Origin: CALKWS01 sp051020515
GTDB taxonomy: Bacteria > Actinomycetota > Actinomycetes > Actinomycetales > Beutenbergiaceae
NCBI RefSeq assembly: GCF_051020515.1
Contig: NZ_CP194857.1
Coordinates: 3,906,001-3,970,000, forward strand
DNA length: 64,000 nt
Direction of reading: 5' to 3'
The first letter of the stretch is position 1, and each line of letters opens with the position of its first letter. The translations under genes were made by a program, and so were the position numbers. The notes below the pieces were generated by a model that made no database searches, was not told where the DNA came from, and saw only the letters and a list, made by a program, of their open reading frames with translations. Of the stretch, positions 45,919 to 54,854 are shown piece after piece.

Positions 45919-47439
45919 TCAGGCCTGCGAGCGCACCTTGGGCATCCCCAGTCCCACCGGGACCGGGCCCGCCGGGACGGTGCCCGCGGCCCTGGCCCGC
46001 TGCGCCGCCTCCCACGCATCACCGGAGCAGGTGCGCCGGACCTCGAACGTGCCACCCCGGACACCGGAGTCGGCGATCAGGTGGTGCGGCGCCGAGGACG
46101 TCACCCGCGCGGTGACCATGTCGCCCGGGCGAGGTGCGTCGTCGTCGGGCATTCCCCCCGGCAGACCGAGGTGCACCAGCCGGTTGTCCGCCGCCCGCCC
46201 CGAGAGCCGCTTTGTGGCGGCGTCCTTGCGCCCCTCGCTCTCCGCGATGAGCACTTCGACGTCGGTCTCGACCTGCTTGGCGTTCTCCTCGGTGGAGATG
46301 CGCTGCTGCAGGTTCACCAATCGCGCGTACCGCTCGGCGACCACATCGGCCGGCACCTGATCGGGAATGTCCGCGGCCGGGGTTCCCGGACGCGGGGAGT
46401 ACTGGAAGGTGAAGGCGCTGGAGAAGCGGGAGGCCTCCACCACGTCCAAGGTGGCCTGGAAGTCCTCCTCGGTCTCCCCGGGGAAGCCCACGATGATGTC
46501 GGTGGTGATCGCGGCATCGGGCAGTTGCCCCCGCACCCGGTCCAGGATCCCGAGGAACTTCTCCGACCGGTAGGACCGGCGCATCGCGCGCAGGATCACA
46601 TCCGACCCGGACTGCAGCGGCATGTGCAGCGAGGGCATCACGTTCGGGGTGGCCGCCATGGCATCGATCACGTCATCGGTGAACGCCGCCGGGTGCGGGG
46701 AGGTGAACCGGACCCGTTCCAGGCCCTCGATGTGACCGCAGGCGCGCAGCAGTTTCGCGAACGCACCCCGGTCCCCGAAACCCACGCCGTAGGAGTTGAC
46801 GTTCTGGCCCAGCAGGGTCACCTCGATGGCACCCTGATCCACCACGGCGGCGACCTCGGCGAGCACCTCGCCAGGGCGCCGGTCCCGTTCCTTGCCCCGC
46901 AGGCTCGGCACGATGCAGAAGGTGCAGGTGTTGTTGCAGCCCACCGAGATCGACACCCACGCCGCATAGGCACTCTCCCGGCGGGTGGGCAGCGTGGAGG
47001 GGAAGACCTTCAGCGAGTCCTCGATCTCCACCTGCGCCTCGTCGTTGTGGCGGGCCCGTTCCAGCAGTACTGGCAGCACGTCGAGGTTGTGGGTGCCGAA
47101 GACCACGTCCACCCACGGAGCGCGCTCGACGATGCCGGCCCGGTCCTGCTGGGCCAGGCAGCCTCCGACGGCGATCTGGAAGTCGGGGCGGTCCTTCTTC
47201 AGGGAGGCGAGCTGGCCGAGGTTCCCGTACAGGCGGTCTGCGGCGTTCTCCCGTACAGCACAGGTATTGATGACGACGACGTCGGCCCGGGCGGCCTGCT
47301 CCAGCAACGAGCCGCTGTGGCCGCCGGCATCGATGTAGCCGGCCTGCTCCAACATGCCCGACATCCGCTCGGAGTCGTGCACGTTCATCTGGCAGCCCAG
47401 GGTGCGCACCATGTACCGGCGCGGGGTTTCAACACTCAC
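45919..47439 (-). CDS. miaB: tRNA-2-methylthio-N6-dimethylallyladenosine synthase MiaB
   Basis: Radical SAM methylthiotransferase acting on the MiaA product at A37. The 506-residue product has the N-terminal cluster cysteines Cys16 (TLGCQMN), Cys60 (INTCAVRENA) and Cys94 (VGGCLAQQ), the radical SAM triad Cys168, Cys172 and Cys175 (CNNTCTFC), and the C-terminal TRAM domain (VLIAESEGRKDAATKRLSGRA). GTG start. The C-terminus after TRAM is slightly extended (AAQRARAAGTVPAGPVPVG). It converges with the sirtuin gene. Confidence 0.97.
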   Translation of the reverse strand: MSVETPRRYMVRTLGCQMNVHDSERMSGMLEQAGYIDAGGHSGSLLEQAARADVVVINTCAVRENAADRLYGNLGQLASLKKDRPDFQIAVGGCLAQQDRAGIVERAPWVDVVFGTHNLDVLPVLLERARHNDEAQVEIEDSLKVFPSTLPTRRESAYAAWVSISVGCNNTCTFCIVPSLRGKERDRRPGEVLAEVAAVVDQGAIEVTLLGQNVNSYGVGFGDRGAFAKLLRACGHIEGLERVRFTSPHPAAFTDDVIDAMAATPNVMPSLHMPLQSGSDVILRAMRRSYRSEKFLGILDRVRGQLPDAAITTDIIVGFPGETEEDFQATLDVVEASRFSSAFTFQYSPRPGTPAADIPDQVPADVVAERYARLVNLQQRISTEENAKQVETDVEVLIAESEGRKDAATKRLSGRAADNRLVHLGLPGGMPDDDAPRPGDMVTARVTSSAPHHLIADSGVRGGTFEVRRTCSGDAWEAAQRARAAGTVPAGPVPVGLGMPKVRSQA

Positions 47440-47557
47440 AGGGCCCGATTCTACGGTGCTGCGGGCCGGGCGCGAGAAGCCCGGGGGGCGGGGATCGAGT
47501 CCAATTCGTGATCTGCGTACCGACCCCCGGATGGGTACGAGGCATTAGGTTGCAGAT

Positions 47558-48361
47558 ATGTCAGAAGCGACTCCGGAACCGCCTGCCCTGACGGCGCCGG
47601 CCTCGGATATGGCCGCAGCCGCCGGTGAACCGCTCGTGGTGCTCAGCGACGTGCAGAAGTACTTCGGTGACTTGCACGTGCTCAAGGACATCGACCTCAC
47701 CGTGCACCGCGGCGAGGTGGTGGTGGTGATCGGGCCCTCCGGTTCGGGCAAGTCCACCCTGTGCCGCACCATCAACCGGTTGGAACCGATCAATTCCGGT
47801 TCGATCACCCTGGACGGCCAGGAACTGCCCGCCGAGGGCAAGGCCCTGGCCGCGCTGCGCGCCGATGTGGGCATGGTCTTCCAGGCCTTCAACCTGTTCG
47901 CGCACAAGACGGTGCTGGAGAACGTGACGCTGGGGCCGATCAAGGTCAAGAAGATGAAGACCGCCGAGGCCCGCAAGGTCGCGATGGATCTGCTCGACCG
48001 GGTCGGCGTGGCCAACCAGGCCGACAAGATGCCGGCCCAACTCTCCGGAGGTCAGCAGCAGCGTGTGGCGATCGCCCGCGCCCTGGCGATGAGGCCCAAG
48101 GTCATGCTGTTCGATGAGCCCACCTCAGCGCTGGACCCGGAGATGGTCAACGAGGTCCTCGACGTGATGGTCTCCCTCGCGAAGGAGGGCATGACGATGG
48201 TGGTCGTGACACACGAGATGGGCTTCGCGCACAAGGCGGGCGACCGCGTCGTCTTCATGTCCGAGGGCCAGATCGTGGAGGTTGCCGATCCGGACACCTT
48301 CTTCGCCGACCCGCAGACCGATCGAGCCCAGGATTTCCTGAGCAAGATCCTCACCCACTAG
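47558..48361 (+). CDS. gluA: Polar amino acid (glutamate-type) ABC transporter ATPase
   Basis: ATP-binding subunit of a PAAT-family importer of 267 residues. Walker A GPSGSGKSTLCR, Q-loop MVFQAFNLFAHKTVLENV, signature LSGGQQQRVAIARAL, Walker B VMLFDEPTSALDPEM and switch His VVTHEMGFAHKAGD are intact. A 27-residue Ala/Pro-rich N-terminal extension precedes the domain. First gene of gluABCD; the symbol follows the corynebacterial glutamate system by gene order and similarity, and substrate specificity is inferred. Confidence 0.93.
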   Translation: MSEATPEPPALTAPASDMAAAAGEPLVVLSDVQKYFGDLHVLKDIDLTVHRGEVVVVIGPSGSGKSTLCRTINRLEPINSGSITLDGQELPAEGKALAALRADVGMVFQAFNLFAHKTVLENVTLGPIKVKKMKTAEARKVAMDLLDRVGVANQADKMPAQLSGGQQQRVAIARALAMRPKVMLFDEPTSALDPEMVNEVLDVMVSLAKEGMTMVVVTHEMGFAHKAGDRVVFMSEGQIVEVADPDTFFADPQTDRAQDFLSKILTH

Positions 48362-48425
48362 TCGCCGCCGACCTGAACACCCATTCCACTCACAGACATG
48401 TGCGACCCACAGGAGGAAACCCACG

Positions 48426-49283
48426 ATGAAGAACACCCGTAAGTCATTGATCGCCCTGGCGGCAGCCGGGCTGCTGATGCTCACCGCCTGCAACGGGGAC
48501 GACGGCGCTCCCGAGGGCGAGCCGGTCGACCCGACGGAGTTCCCCGAAGGCAGCACGATGCAGCAGCTGCACGACCAAGGCTCCATCACCATCGGCACCA
48601 AGTTCGACCAGCCCTTGTTCGGGCTGCAGGGCCCGGACGGCACACCGGTGGGCTTCGACGTCTCCATCGGCCAACTCGTCGCCGACGCCCTGGGCGTGGA
48701 AGCCGAGTTCGTGGAGGCACAGACCCCGCAGCGTGAGAACCTCATCGAGAACGGATCGGTGGACATCGTCGTGGCCACCTACACCATCAACGACACCCGC
48801 AAGGAGGTCGTCGACTTCGCCGGCCCGTACTACATCGCCGGTCAGTCCCTGATGGTGACGATGGACAACGACGAGATCTCCGGCGACGACGACCTCGACG
48901 GCAAGCGCGTCTGCTCCGCGGACGGGTCGACCCCGGCGCAGAACATCGCCGAGAACTACCCGGAGGCCGAGCTGGTCACCTACGGCGCCTACACCGACTG
49001 CCTGGACCCACTGCGAAGCGGGCAGGTGGACGCCGTCACCACCGACAACGTGATCCTGGCCGGCTACGTGGACGAGAGCCCGGACGACTTCAAGATCGTC
49101 GGGGACCTGTTCACCGAAGAGCCCTACGGCATCGGCCTGGCCAAGGGCGACGACGAGTTCCGCGATTTCATCAACGACGTGATCGAGGAATCGTATGAGA
49201 ACGGCAACTGGGAGGCCGCGTGGGAGAACACCGCCGGCACGGTGCTGGAGCTCCCGGAGCCCCCGGCCGTCGACAGGTACTGA
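48426..49283 (+). CDS. gluB: Glutamate-type ABC transporter substrate-binding lipoprotein
   Basis: Extracytoplasmic binding protein of 285 residues. Lipoprotein signal peptide KSLIALAAAGLLMLTAC with the lipobox cysteine at about residue 22, then the SBP type-3 fold: TIGTKFDQPLFGLQGPDG, FDVSIGQLVADALG, VDIVVATYTINDTRKEVVDFAGPYY and CLDPLRSGQVDAVTTDNVIL. A strong AGGAGGAAA ribosome binding site precedes the ATG. A large hairpin after the stop may raise its expression relative to the permeases. Confidence 0.93.
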   Translation: MKNTRKSLIALAAAGLLMLTACNGDDGAPEGEPVDPTEFPEGSTMQQLHDQGSITIGTKFDQPLFGLQGPDGTPVGFDVSIGQLVADALGVEAEFVEAQTPQRENLIENGSVDIVVATYTINDTRKEVVDFAGPYYIAGQSLMVTMDNDEISGDDDLDGKRVCSADGSTPAQNIAENYPEAELVTYGAYTDCLDPLRSGQVDAVTTDNVILAGYVDESPDDFKIVGDLFTEEPYGIGLAKGDDEFRDFINDVIEESYENGNWEAAWENTAGTVLELPEPPAVDRY

Positions 49284-49303
49284 TCGCTGCCCACGTTGAC
49301 ACA

Positions 49304-49345
49304 CCTTGACGGTCCGGGGCGCGCTTGCGCTCCGGACCGTCAAGG
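49304..49345 (+). terminator. Long hairpin between gluB and gluC (partial terminator or RNA stabiliser)
   Basis: A perfect 14-base inverted repeat (49304-49317 with 49332-49345) extends inward by one G-U and four more pairs to leave a four-base loop, giving a stem of about 19 pairs. No U-tract follows. Placed after the binding-protein gene and before the permeases, it fits differential expression by 3' end protection or partial termination. Confidence 0.75.
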
Positions 49346-49366
49346 GTCGGATCGGGAGGACGAGGC

Positions 49367-50020
49367 ATGAATGTTGTCCTGGACAACCTGCCGGCGTTCT
49401 GGAACGGATTCCTCACCACGCTGTACCTGTCGGTAACGGCGGGGATCATCTCACTGGTCGTGGGAGTCCTGCTTGCCGCGATGCGGGTCTCCCCCCTGTC
49501 CACCTTGCGCTGGGTCTCGACGGCGTGGGTCGAGGTCATGCGGAACACCCCGCTGACGCTGATCTTCGTGTTCATCTCCGCCGTGCTGTTGACGATGGAC
49601 ATTCTGATCCCGATCGGACGTACCCAGGCGATCGTGGCGCTTTCGGTCTACACCTCCGCGTTCGTGTGCGAGGCGGTGCGCTCCGGGATCAACAGTGTGG
49701 GCGTCGGACAGGCCGAGGCAGCCCGTGCGATCGGCCTGACCGGCGGGCAGTCGTTGAATCTGGTCGTGCTCCCCCAGGCGCTGCGGACCGTGGTGCCACC
49801 GATCATCAACGTGCTCATCGCGATGATCAAGAACACCTCCATCGCGGCCGGATTCGCCACGGTGGAACTGACCTCCACCGCCCGCACGCTGGCGCTGGGT
49901 AACCCCGGTCCGGCGGCCCTGTGGATCTTCGTGGGGATCGCCGTGTTCTACCTAGCGCTGACCGTGCCCTCGGGGCTACTCGCCAACTACATCGAGCGGA
50001 AGGTGGCCTTCGCGCGATGA
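49367..50020 (+). CDS. gluC: Glutamate-type ABC transporter permease 1
   Basis: Inner-membrane permease of 217 residues with about five membrane segments starting FWNGFLTTLYLSVTAGIISLVV. The coupling loop is EAVRSGINSVGVGQAEAARAIGL, the EAA-type motif that docks the ATPase. The ATG follows GGGAGGACGAGG. The last codons overlap gluD as ATGA, so both permeases are made in stoichiometric amounts. Confidence 0.92.
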   Translation: MNVVLDNLPAFWNGFLTTLYLSVTAGIISLVVGVLLAAMRVSPLSTLRWVSTAWVEVMRNTPLTLIFVFISAVLLTMDILIPIGRTQAIVALSVYTSAFVCEAVRSGINSVGVGQAEAARAIGLTGGQSLNLVVLPQALRTVVPPIINVLIAMIKNTSIAAGFATVELTSTARTLALGNPGPAALWIFVGIAVFYLALTVPSGLLANYIERKVAFAR

Positions 50021-50907
50021 GCAACGTCAGTTCAGTTCTCTACGACATTCCCGGACCGGTGACCAAGCGCCGTCAGCGGCGGTGGTCGGTGGTCGCCGGG
50101 CTGGCGATCTTCGCGGTCCTCGGTGCGGGCCTGTTCGCGATGTACCGCAACGGGGTCTTCGATGAGCGCTGGATGGTGCTGATCGATCCACCGAACGTTC
50201 GGGGGTTGAACAGCACCGCGGCAGATGTGTGGTGGAACTCACTCATCATGACCGGCCTGATCCAGGGGACGCTGGCCGCGGCTGGGCTGGCCATGCCCAT
50301 TGCCGGGCTCGTCGCGCTGATCCTGGTGGTGCTACGCACCTCGACCAAGAAGGCCGTCAGCGTCCCCGCCAAGGTCCTCATCGAGGTCTCCCGCGGACTC
50401 CCGGTGCTGGTCCTGATGCTCTTCGGGCTGTTCGTCTTCAACTTCAGCGCCTACGTCTCTGTGGCATTCGGGCTGATCGTCTATAACGCCGCGATCCTCG
50501 CCGAGATCCTGCGGGCCGGTCTGGCCTCGATCGCCAAGGGTCAGGGCGAGGCCGGGATGGCCATCGGGCTGAGCTGGTTCCAGAACTTCTTCATCATCAC
50601 CCTGCCGCAGGCAGTCCGGGTCATGATGCCCAGCCTGATCGCGCAACTGGTGGTGTTGCTGAAGGACACCTCGATCGGTTTCATCGTGGGCTACACCGAA
50701 CTGCTGCGAACCGGACAGGTCAACTGGAACTTCTTCGGCAACGAAACCCGTCTGCCGTTCTTCGTGGCGGTGCTGGCGATCTACCTGGTGCTGAACTTCT
50801 CCCTCACCCGCATCGCCACCTTCGTGGAGAAGCGGCTCCGCGAGCGTGGCCAGCGCGCCACGCTGCCCGGTGGGATCGCCGCCACCCTCAATCCCAGGGA
50901 CGCCTGA
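50017..50907 (+). CDS. gluD: Glutamate-type ABC transporter permease 2
   Basis: Second permease, 296 residues, with an N-terminal membrane segment (WSVVAGLAIFAVLGAGLFAMY), an extracytoplasmic section, and the core permease fold. The EAA loop is EILRAGLASIAKGQGEAGMAIGLSW, here slightly longer than in gluC. The C-terminal tail is basic. It ends 14 bases from the convergent GNAT gene. Confidence 0.92.
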   Translation: MSNVSSVLYDIPGPVTKRRQRRWSVVAGLAIFAVLGAGLFAMYRNGVFDERWMVLIDPPNVRGLNSTAADVWWNSLIMTGLIQGTLAAAGLAMPIAGLVALILVVLRTSTKKAVSVPAKVLIEVSRGLPVLVLMLFGLFVFNFSAYVSVAFGLIVYNAAILAEILRAGLASIAKGQGEAGMAIGLSWFQNFFIITLPQAVRVMMPSLIAQLVVLLKDTSIGFIVGYTELLRTGQVNWNFFGNETRLPFFVAVLAIYLVLNFSLTRIATFVEKRLRERGQRATLPGGIAATLNPRDA

Positions 50908-50921
50908 CCGGCTGCCGCCTC

Positions 50922-51212
50922 CTAGCCCTCGGAGACCACCAGGTCGGCGTAGTCGGTATGACGCTCGATCCAGGCCGCCACGAACGGGCACACCGGGTCC
51001 ACCCGGCGCCCCTCGGCGCGGATCCAGTCCAGCGCCGTGCGCGCCAGGGCCGAACCCACACCGCGGCCCTCCGCGGCCGGCTCCACGAGGGTGTGGCGAA
51101 GGGCCACCACGTCTGCCCGGCGCTCGTACTCCAGGCGCCCGAGGTGTTCACCACCGGCGGTCGCCACGAACTGCTGCTGGTCGGATGAATGTGAGATCTG
51201 CGGATCAGCCAT
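50922..51212 (-). CDS. GNAT family N-acetyltransferase (YjdJ/Gtn10-like)
   Basis: Short acetyltransferase-like protein of 96 residues. The acetyl-CoA motif is VEPAAEGRGVGSALARTAL, preceded by RADVVALRHTLVE and followed by RVDPVCPFVAAWIERHTDYADLV, which matches the minimal YjdJ-type GNAT fold. Substrate unknown. It lies 17 bases past the recX stop on the same strand and may belong to the recA-recX transcript. Confidence 0.88.
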   Translation of the reverse strand: MADPQISHSSDQQQFVATAGGEHLGRLEYERRADVVALRHTLVEPAAEGRGVGSALARTALDWIRAEGRRVDPVCPFVAAWIERHTDYADLVVSEG

Positions 51213-51229
51213 GACTCACCCTAGGCAGA

Positions 51230-51882
51230 TCACGGGCTCTCCAGGAAACTCTCGGCGGTGCCGTCCGGGTCGGAGTCGCCCTGGTCGACGCCGTCCTCGG
51301 CCTGCTCATCCCAGAGCAGTTCGCTGATCAGCCGGTGTGCCAACCCCGCCGGGTAGCCCTTGCGGGCGAGCATGCCCATCAGACGCCGACGGCGCCGAGT
51401 CGGATCCAGGCCCTGGGAAGACCGGGCCTTGCGGCGCAACAGGGCCCGCGCCGCGCCTCCTCGTCCTCGTCCTCGGGCTCGATCGAACTCAACGCAGCCT
51501 CGGCATCCTCACTGCCGATGCCCTTGCGTCGCAGCTCGAGCGCCAGCGCCCTGCGGGCGAGCCCCCGCTCGGACTGACGGCTGCGCACCAGCATCTGCGC
51601 GTACTCGGCGTCGTTGATCAGGCCCACCTCGGTGAACCGGTCCAGGACCTTGGTGGCCACCGCCTCGGGGACGTCCTTCTTGGCCATCGCCTCGGCCAGT
51701 TGCGAACGGGAACGCGGGGAGTGGGTCAGCAGGCGCAACGCGATCGCGCGCGCCACCGACTCCGCTTCCGGTTCGGAATCAACCGCCGCCGCGCCCGTGG
51801 CCGGGGTTTCACTCACCCGGCCACGGGAGGTACGCGTACGGCGCATCAGGTCACCGGCGTCGGCTCGCTCGGAGGAAGGCAT
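51230..51882 (-). CDS. recX: Recombination regulator RecX (one frameshift)
   Basis: Inhibitor of RecA filament extension. The first part (from MPSSERADAGD) has ARAIALRLLTHSPRSRSQLAEAM, KVLDRFTEVGLINDAEYAQM and SERGLARRALALELRRKGI, the three-helix RecX repeats. One base is missing near 51443-51456 after EDEDEEA; restoring it continues ALLRRKARSSQGLD and RRRRLMGMLARKGYPAGLAHRLI, 217 residues. It follows recA by 7 bases, as in most actinobacteria. Confidence 0.9.
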
Positions 51883-51889
51883 CCGATAC

Positions 51890-52948
51890 TCAGAAGTCGA
51901 CCGCCTCGGCGGACTCCGGCACCACCTCGAGTTTGATGCCCACCCCGAGTTTGGTCTTGATCTTGGTCTCGATCTCGTCGGCCAACTCGGGGTTGTCCTT
52001 CATGAAGCGGCGCACATTCTCCTTGCCCTGACCCAGTTGGTCGCCCTCGTAGGTGTACCAGGCACCGGACTTGCGCACGATCCCGTGCTCCACGCCGAGG
52101 TCGATCAACCCGCCCTCGCGGGAGATGCCCATGCCGTAGAGGATGTCGAACTCGGCCTGCTTGAACGGCGGGGCCATCTTGTTCTTCACCACCTTGGCAC
52201 GGGTGCGGTTACCCACCGAATCGGTGCCCTCCTTGAGGGTCTCGATCCGGCGCACGTCGATGCGTACCGAGGAGTAGAACTTCAGCGCCTTACCGCCGGT
52301 GGTGGTCTCCGGTGAGCCGAAGAACACCCCGATCTTCTCGCGGAGCTGGTTGATGAAGATGGCGGTGGTCCCCGAGGAGGACAGCGCGCCGGTGATCTTG
52401 CGCAGCGCCTGGGACATCAGCCGGGCCTGCAGGCCCACGTGGGAGTCGCCCATCTCGCCCTCGATCTCGGCCTTGGGGACCAGGGCTGCGACGGAGTCGA
52501 TCACCACGATGTCCAGGGCGCCGGAGCGGATCAGCATGTCCATGATCTCCAGGGCCTGCTCGCCGGTGTCCGGCTGGGAGACCAGCAGCGCATCGGTATC
52601 CACCCCCAGACTCTTGGCGTACTCGGGGTCCAGGGCGTGCTCGGCGTCGATGAATGCGGCGATCCCCCCGTTCTTCTGGGCGTTGGCCACCGCGTGCAGC
52701 GCCACGGTGGTCTTACCGGAGGACTCCGGACCGTAGACCTCGACGACCCGGCCCCGCGGGAGGCCACCAATGCCCAGGGCCACGTCCAGGGCGATCGAAC
52801 CGGTCGGGATGACCTCTACCGGCGGACGGGTGTCATCACCCAGCCGCATCACCGAGCCCTTGCCGTAGGCGCGGTCGATCTGGCCGAGAGCGGCGTCAAG
52901 GGCCTTCGTGCGATCTGCGTTCGTGCGATCTGCTGCGGAAACAGCCAT
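51890..52948 (-). CDS. recA: Recombinase RecA
   Basis: Strand-exchange protein and LexA co-protease, 352 residues. Walker A GPESSGKTT at residues 73-81, DALLVSQPDTGEQALEI, Walker B DIVVIDSVAALVPKAEIEGEMGD split by loop L1, and loop L2 FINQLREKIGVFFGSPETT. The acidic tail is reduced (VVPESAEAVDF). No intein. A near-perfect LexA box lies about 190 bases upstream. Confidence 0.98.
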   Translation of the reverse strand: MAVSAADRTNADRTKALDAALGQIDRAYGKGSVMRLGDDTRPPVEVIPTGSIALDVALGIGGLPRGRVVEVYGPESSGKTTVALHAVANAQKNGGIAAFIDAEHALDPEYAKSLGVDTDALLVSQPDTGEQALEIMDMLIRSGALDIVVIDSVAALVPKAEIEGEMGDSHVGLQARLMSQALRKITGALSSSGTTAIFINQLREKIGVFFGSPETTTGGKALKFYSSVRIDVRRIETLKEGTDSVGNRTRAKVVKNKMAPPFKQAEFDILYGMGISREGGLIDLGVEHGIVRKSGAWYTYEGDQLGQGKENVRRFMKDNPELADEIETKIKTKLGVGIKLEVVPESAEAVDF

Positions 52949-53138
52949 GGTGTGTCACCTTCGGTTCTGGGCGGTCTCTCCGCCGGATGTGCAAGGGCTG
53001 GTCTGTTCGCCACCACCCTCTCCGGGTGGCTTGATGGGGCGTGGAACGAGGCTATGTCCGACCACTGACATCCGGTGCGCTGCGGATCCAGCGTGTGGAT
53101 CCAGGGCCGCACCGTCCGCGTCCTGTGGACAGCCTAGG

Positions 53139-53154
53139 ACGAACGCGTGTTCGA
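53139..53154. promoter_or_regulatory. LexA (SOS) box upstream of recA
   Basis: ACGAACGCGTGTTCGA matches the TCGAAC-N4-GTTCGA palindrome at 11 of 12 fixed positions. It lies 191-206 bases upstream of the recA start codon, in a gap with no gene. It is also 63 bases from the 3' end of the ABC permease gene transcribed the same way, so recA rather than the transporter is the target. Confidence 0.88.
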
Positions 53155-53217
53155 GGTAAGTCCGACACGCCGAACGCGCGGATTGACCACGACGCAGAGC
53201 ACGATCGTGGGCCCCGC

Positions 53218-53988
53218 TCAGGTCAGCAGCAGCCGTTCGATCCGCCGGGTCGCGGCCCACAGACCCAGCGCGCTCATCACCGCCAGGTAGGCCACGTGCG
53301 CCCACATACCGGCGTGCACTGCTCCGGTGGTCAGGCTCCGGATCAGTTCTACCCCGTGGTAGAGCGGGGTCGCCTGGACCACCCACTGCAGGGCCGGCGG
53401 ATAGGTACTCAGCGGGAAGAACGTGGCGGAGAACAGGAACAGCGGCAGGATCGCCAGCTGCACGTAGTCGGCGTCATTCCATGAACGCATGTAGGTGGTG
53501 GCGGCCATGCCAACCGAGCCGAACGCCAGCCCGATCAGCGAGGCGACCGGGATCGCCAGTACCGCCCAGGCCGAGAGCACGAACCCCGACAGCGTGGCCA
53601 CCAACAGGAACGCCACGGAGTACACCAACCCCCGCAACAGCGCCCAACCGATCTCCCCCACCGCGACATCGCGCGGGCTCAGCGGGGTGGTGAGCACCGA
53701 GTGATAGAGCTTGGCGTCCTTGATCTTGCCGAACACGTTGAACGTGGAGTCCATCACCGCCCCGTTCATCGCGGAGGTGGCCATCATCGCCGGGGCAACG
53801 AAGACCGCGTAGGACATCGCCTCCCCGTCGACGTCGATGGTGCCCACCAGCGTCCCGATGCCCACCCCCAGGGCGAACAGGTAGAACACCGGCTCGAGGA
53901 AGCCGGAGACATAGGTGAACACCGCCCGGCCGGCCGCCCGCGCGTTGCGTTCGACCAGTGCCCACGGCCGCAGCAGCAGCGCGATCAT
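53218..53988 (-). CDS. ABC-2 type exporter permease, second subunit
   Basis: Membrane permease of 256 residues with about six hydrophobic segments, of the NodJ/daunorubicin-type ABC-2 group. Motifs include SGFLEPVFYLFALGVGIGTLV, the conserved DSTFNVFGKIKDAKLYHSVL loop, TTPLSPRDVAVGEI and LFLFSATFFPLSTYPPALQWV. The start overlaps the stop of the first permease by one base (TGATG). Substrate unknown. Confidence 0.9.
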   Translation of the reverse strand: MIALLLRPWALVERNARAAGRAVFTYVSGFLEPVFYLFALGVGIGTLVGTIDVDGEAMSYAVFVAPAMMATSAMNGAVMDSTFNVFGKIKDAKLYHSVLTTPLSPRDVAVGEIGWALLRGLVYSVAFLLVATLSGFVLSAWAVLAIPVASLIGLAFGSVGMAATTYMRSWNDADYVQLAILPLFLFSATFFPLSTYPPALQWVVQATPLYHGVELIRSLTTGAVHAGMWAHVAYLAVMSALGLWAATRRIERLLLT

Positions 53989-54854
53989 CACACCACCATC
54001 CGCTTTGTCAGTCGGCGCACCGCGAGGGCATAGCCGACGGCGATCATCGCCACCAGCACCGCCAGATGCACCGCGAACCGCCACGGTTCCAACCACAGCG
54101 GGGAGTCCGGCCCCAGCCCGAACGCCCGGTTCAGCGCCACCGCGTGGGTCAGCGGCGACACCCATGCCACCGCCTGCAGCCCGGTGGGCAACTGCTCCAG
54201 GGGGAAGAACGTCCCGGAGAACAGGAACATCGGCATGATGACGAAGCGCTGCAGGATATTGAAGCCCTGCCCGGAGTCGGTGATCCCGGCGGAGTAGGCG
54301 AAGGTGCAGGCCGCGAAGCCCATCCCGGTCAGCACGGCCACCACGACGACGGCGGGCACCCATACCCCGTTCATCGCCCCCAGCGCCGTGGCCACCGCGG
54401 TGAAGACCCCGGCCACCATCGTCATCCGGATCAGGATGTAGACCAGTTGCCCGCGCACCAGGTCCACCACCCTGATCGGGGTGGCCAGCATCGCGTAGTA
54501 GTTGTAGGTCCACTTGATCGGCGCCAGCACGTTGTAGGTGGCCTCCCCGGAGCCGGTCATCATCGTCTGGGCCGCGACCAGCCCGGTGGCCACGAACGCG
54601 ACGTAGGCCACGCCGTTGATCGCGCCACCGCCGGGGCCGTCCACCAGCGACCCGAGCCCGTAGCCCAGGCCGGCCAGGTACATCAGCGGGGCCAGGAAGG
54701 AGGAGACCACGGTGGAGGGCCAGATCCGCCGGTAGCGCATCAACCAGTACGTCAGCACCGCCCGCCAGCCGGAGAACGAGGACGAGGAGACCGGGCGCGT
54801 CGGATCGGCAGGGAGGCTCGCGCCGGCACCGGGGCCGTCTTCCGGGCTGGTCAT
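53988..54854 (-). CDS. ABC-2 type exporter permease, first subunit
   Basis: Permease of 288 residues, paralogous to the following one: SSFLAPLMYLAGLGYGLGSLV, YNVLAPIKWTYNYYAMLATPIRVVDLV and MPMFLFSGTFFPLEQLPTGLQ. An N-terminal cytoplasmic extension of about 45 residues is rich in Pro, Ser and Asp. The ATG overlaps the ATPase stop (ATGA). In the uncorrected sequence its frame is continuous with the ATPase, which looks like a fusion but results from one surplus base in the ATPase gene. Confidence 0.88.
   Translation of the reverse strand: MTSPEDGPGAGASLPADPTRPVSSSSFSGWRAVLTYWLMRYRRIWPSTVVSSFLAPLMYLAGLGYGLGSLVDGPGGGAINGVAYVAFVATGLVAAQTMMTGSGEATYNVLAPIKWTYNYYAMLATPIRVVDLVRGQLVYILIRMTMVAGVFTAVATALGAMNGVWVPAVVVVAVLTGMGFAACTFAYSAGITDSGQGFNILQRFVIMPMFLFSGTFFPLEQLPTGLQAVAWVSPLTHAVALNRAFGLGPDSPLWLEPWRFAVHLAVLVAMIAVGYALAVRRLTKRMVV

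Noticed and set aside
46081..47511. Long plus-strand open frame opposite miaB
   Set aside because: Antisense shadow of a fully conserved miaB gene, rich in Gly, His and Arg without motifs.
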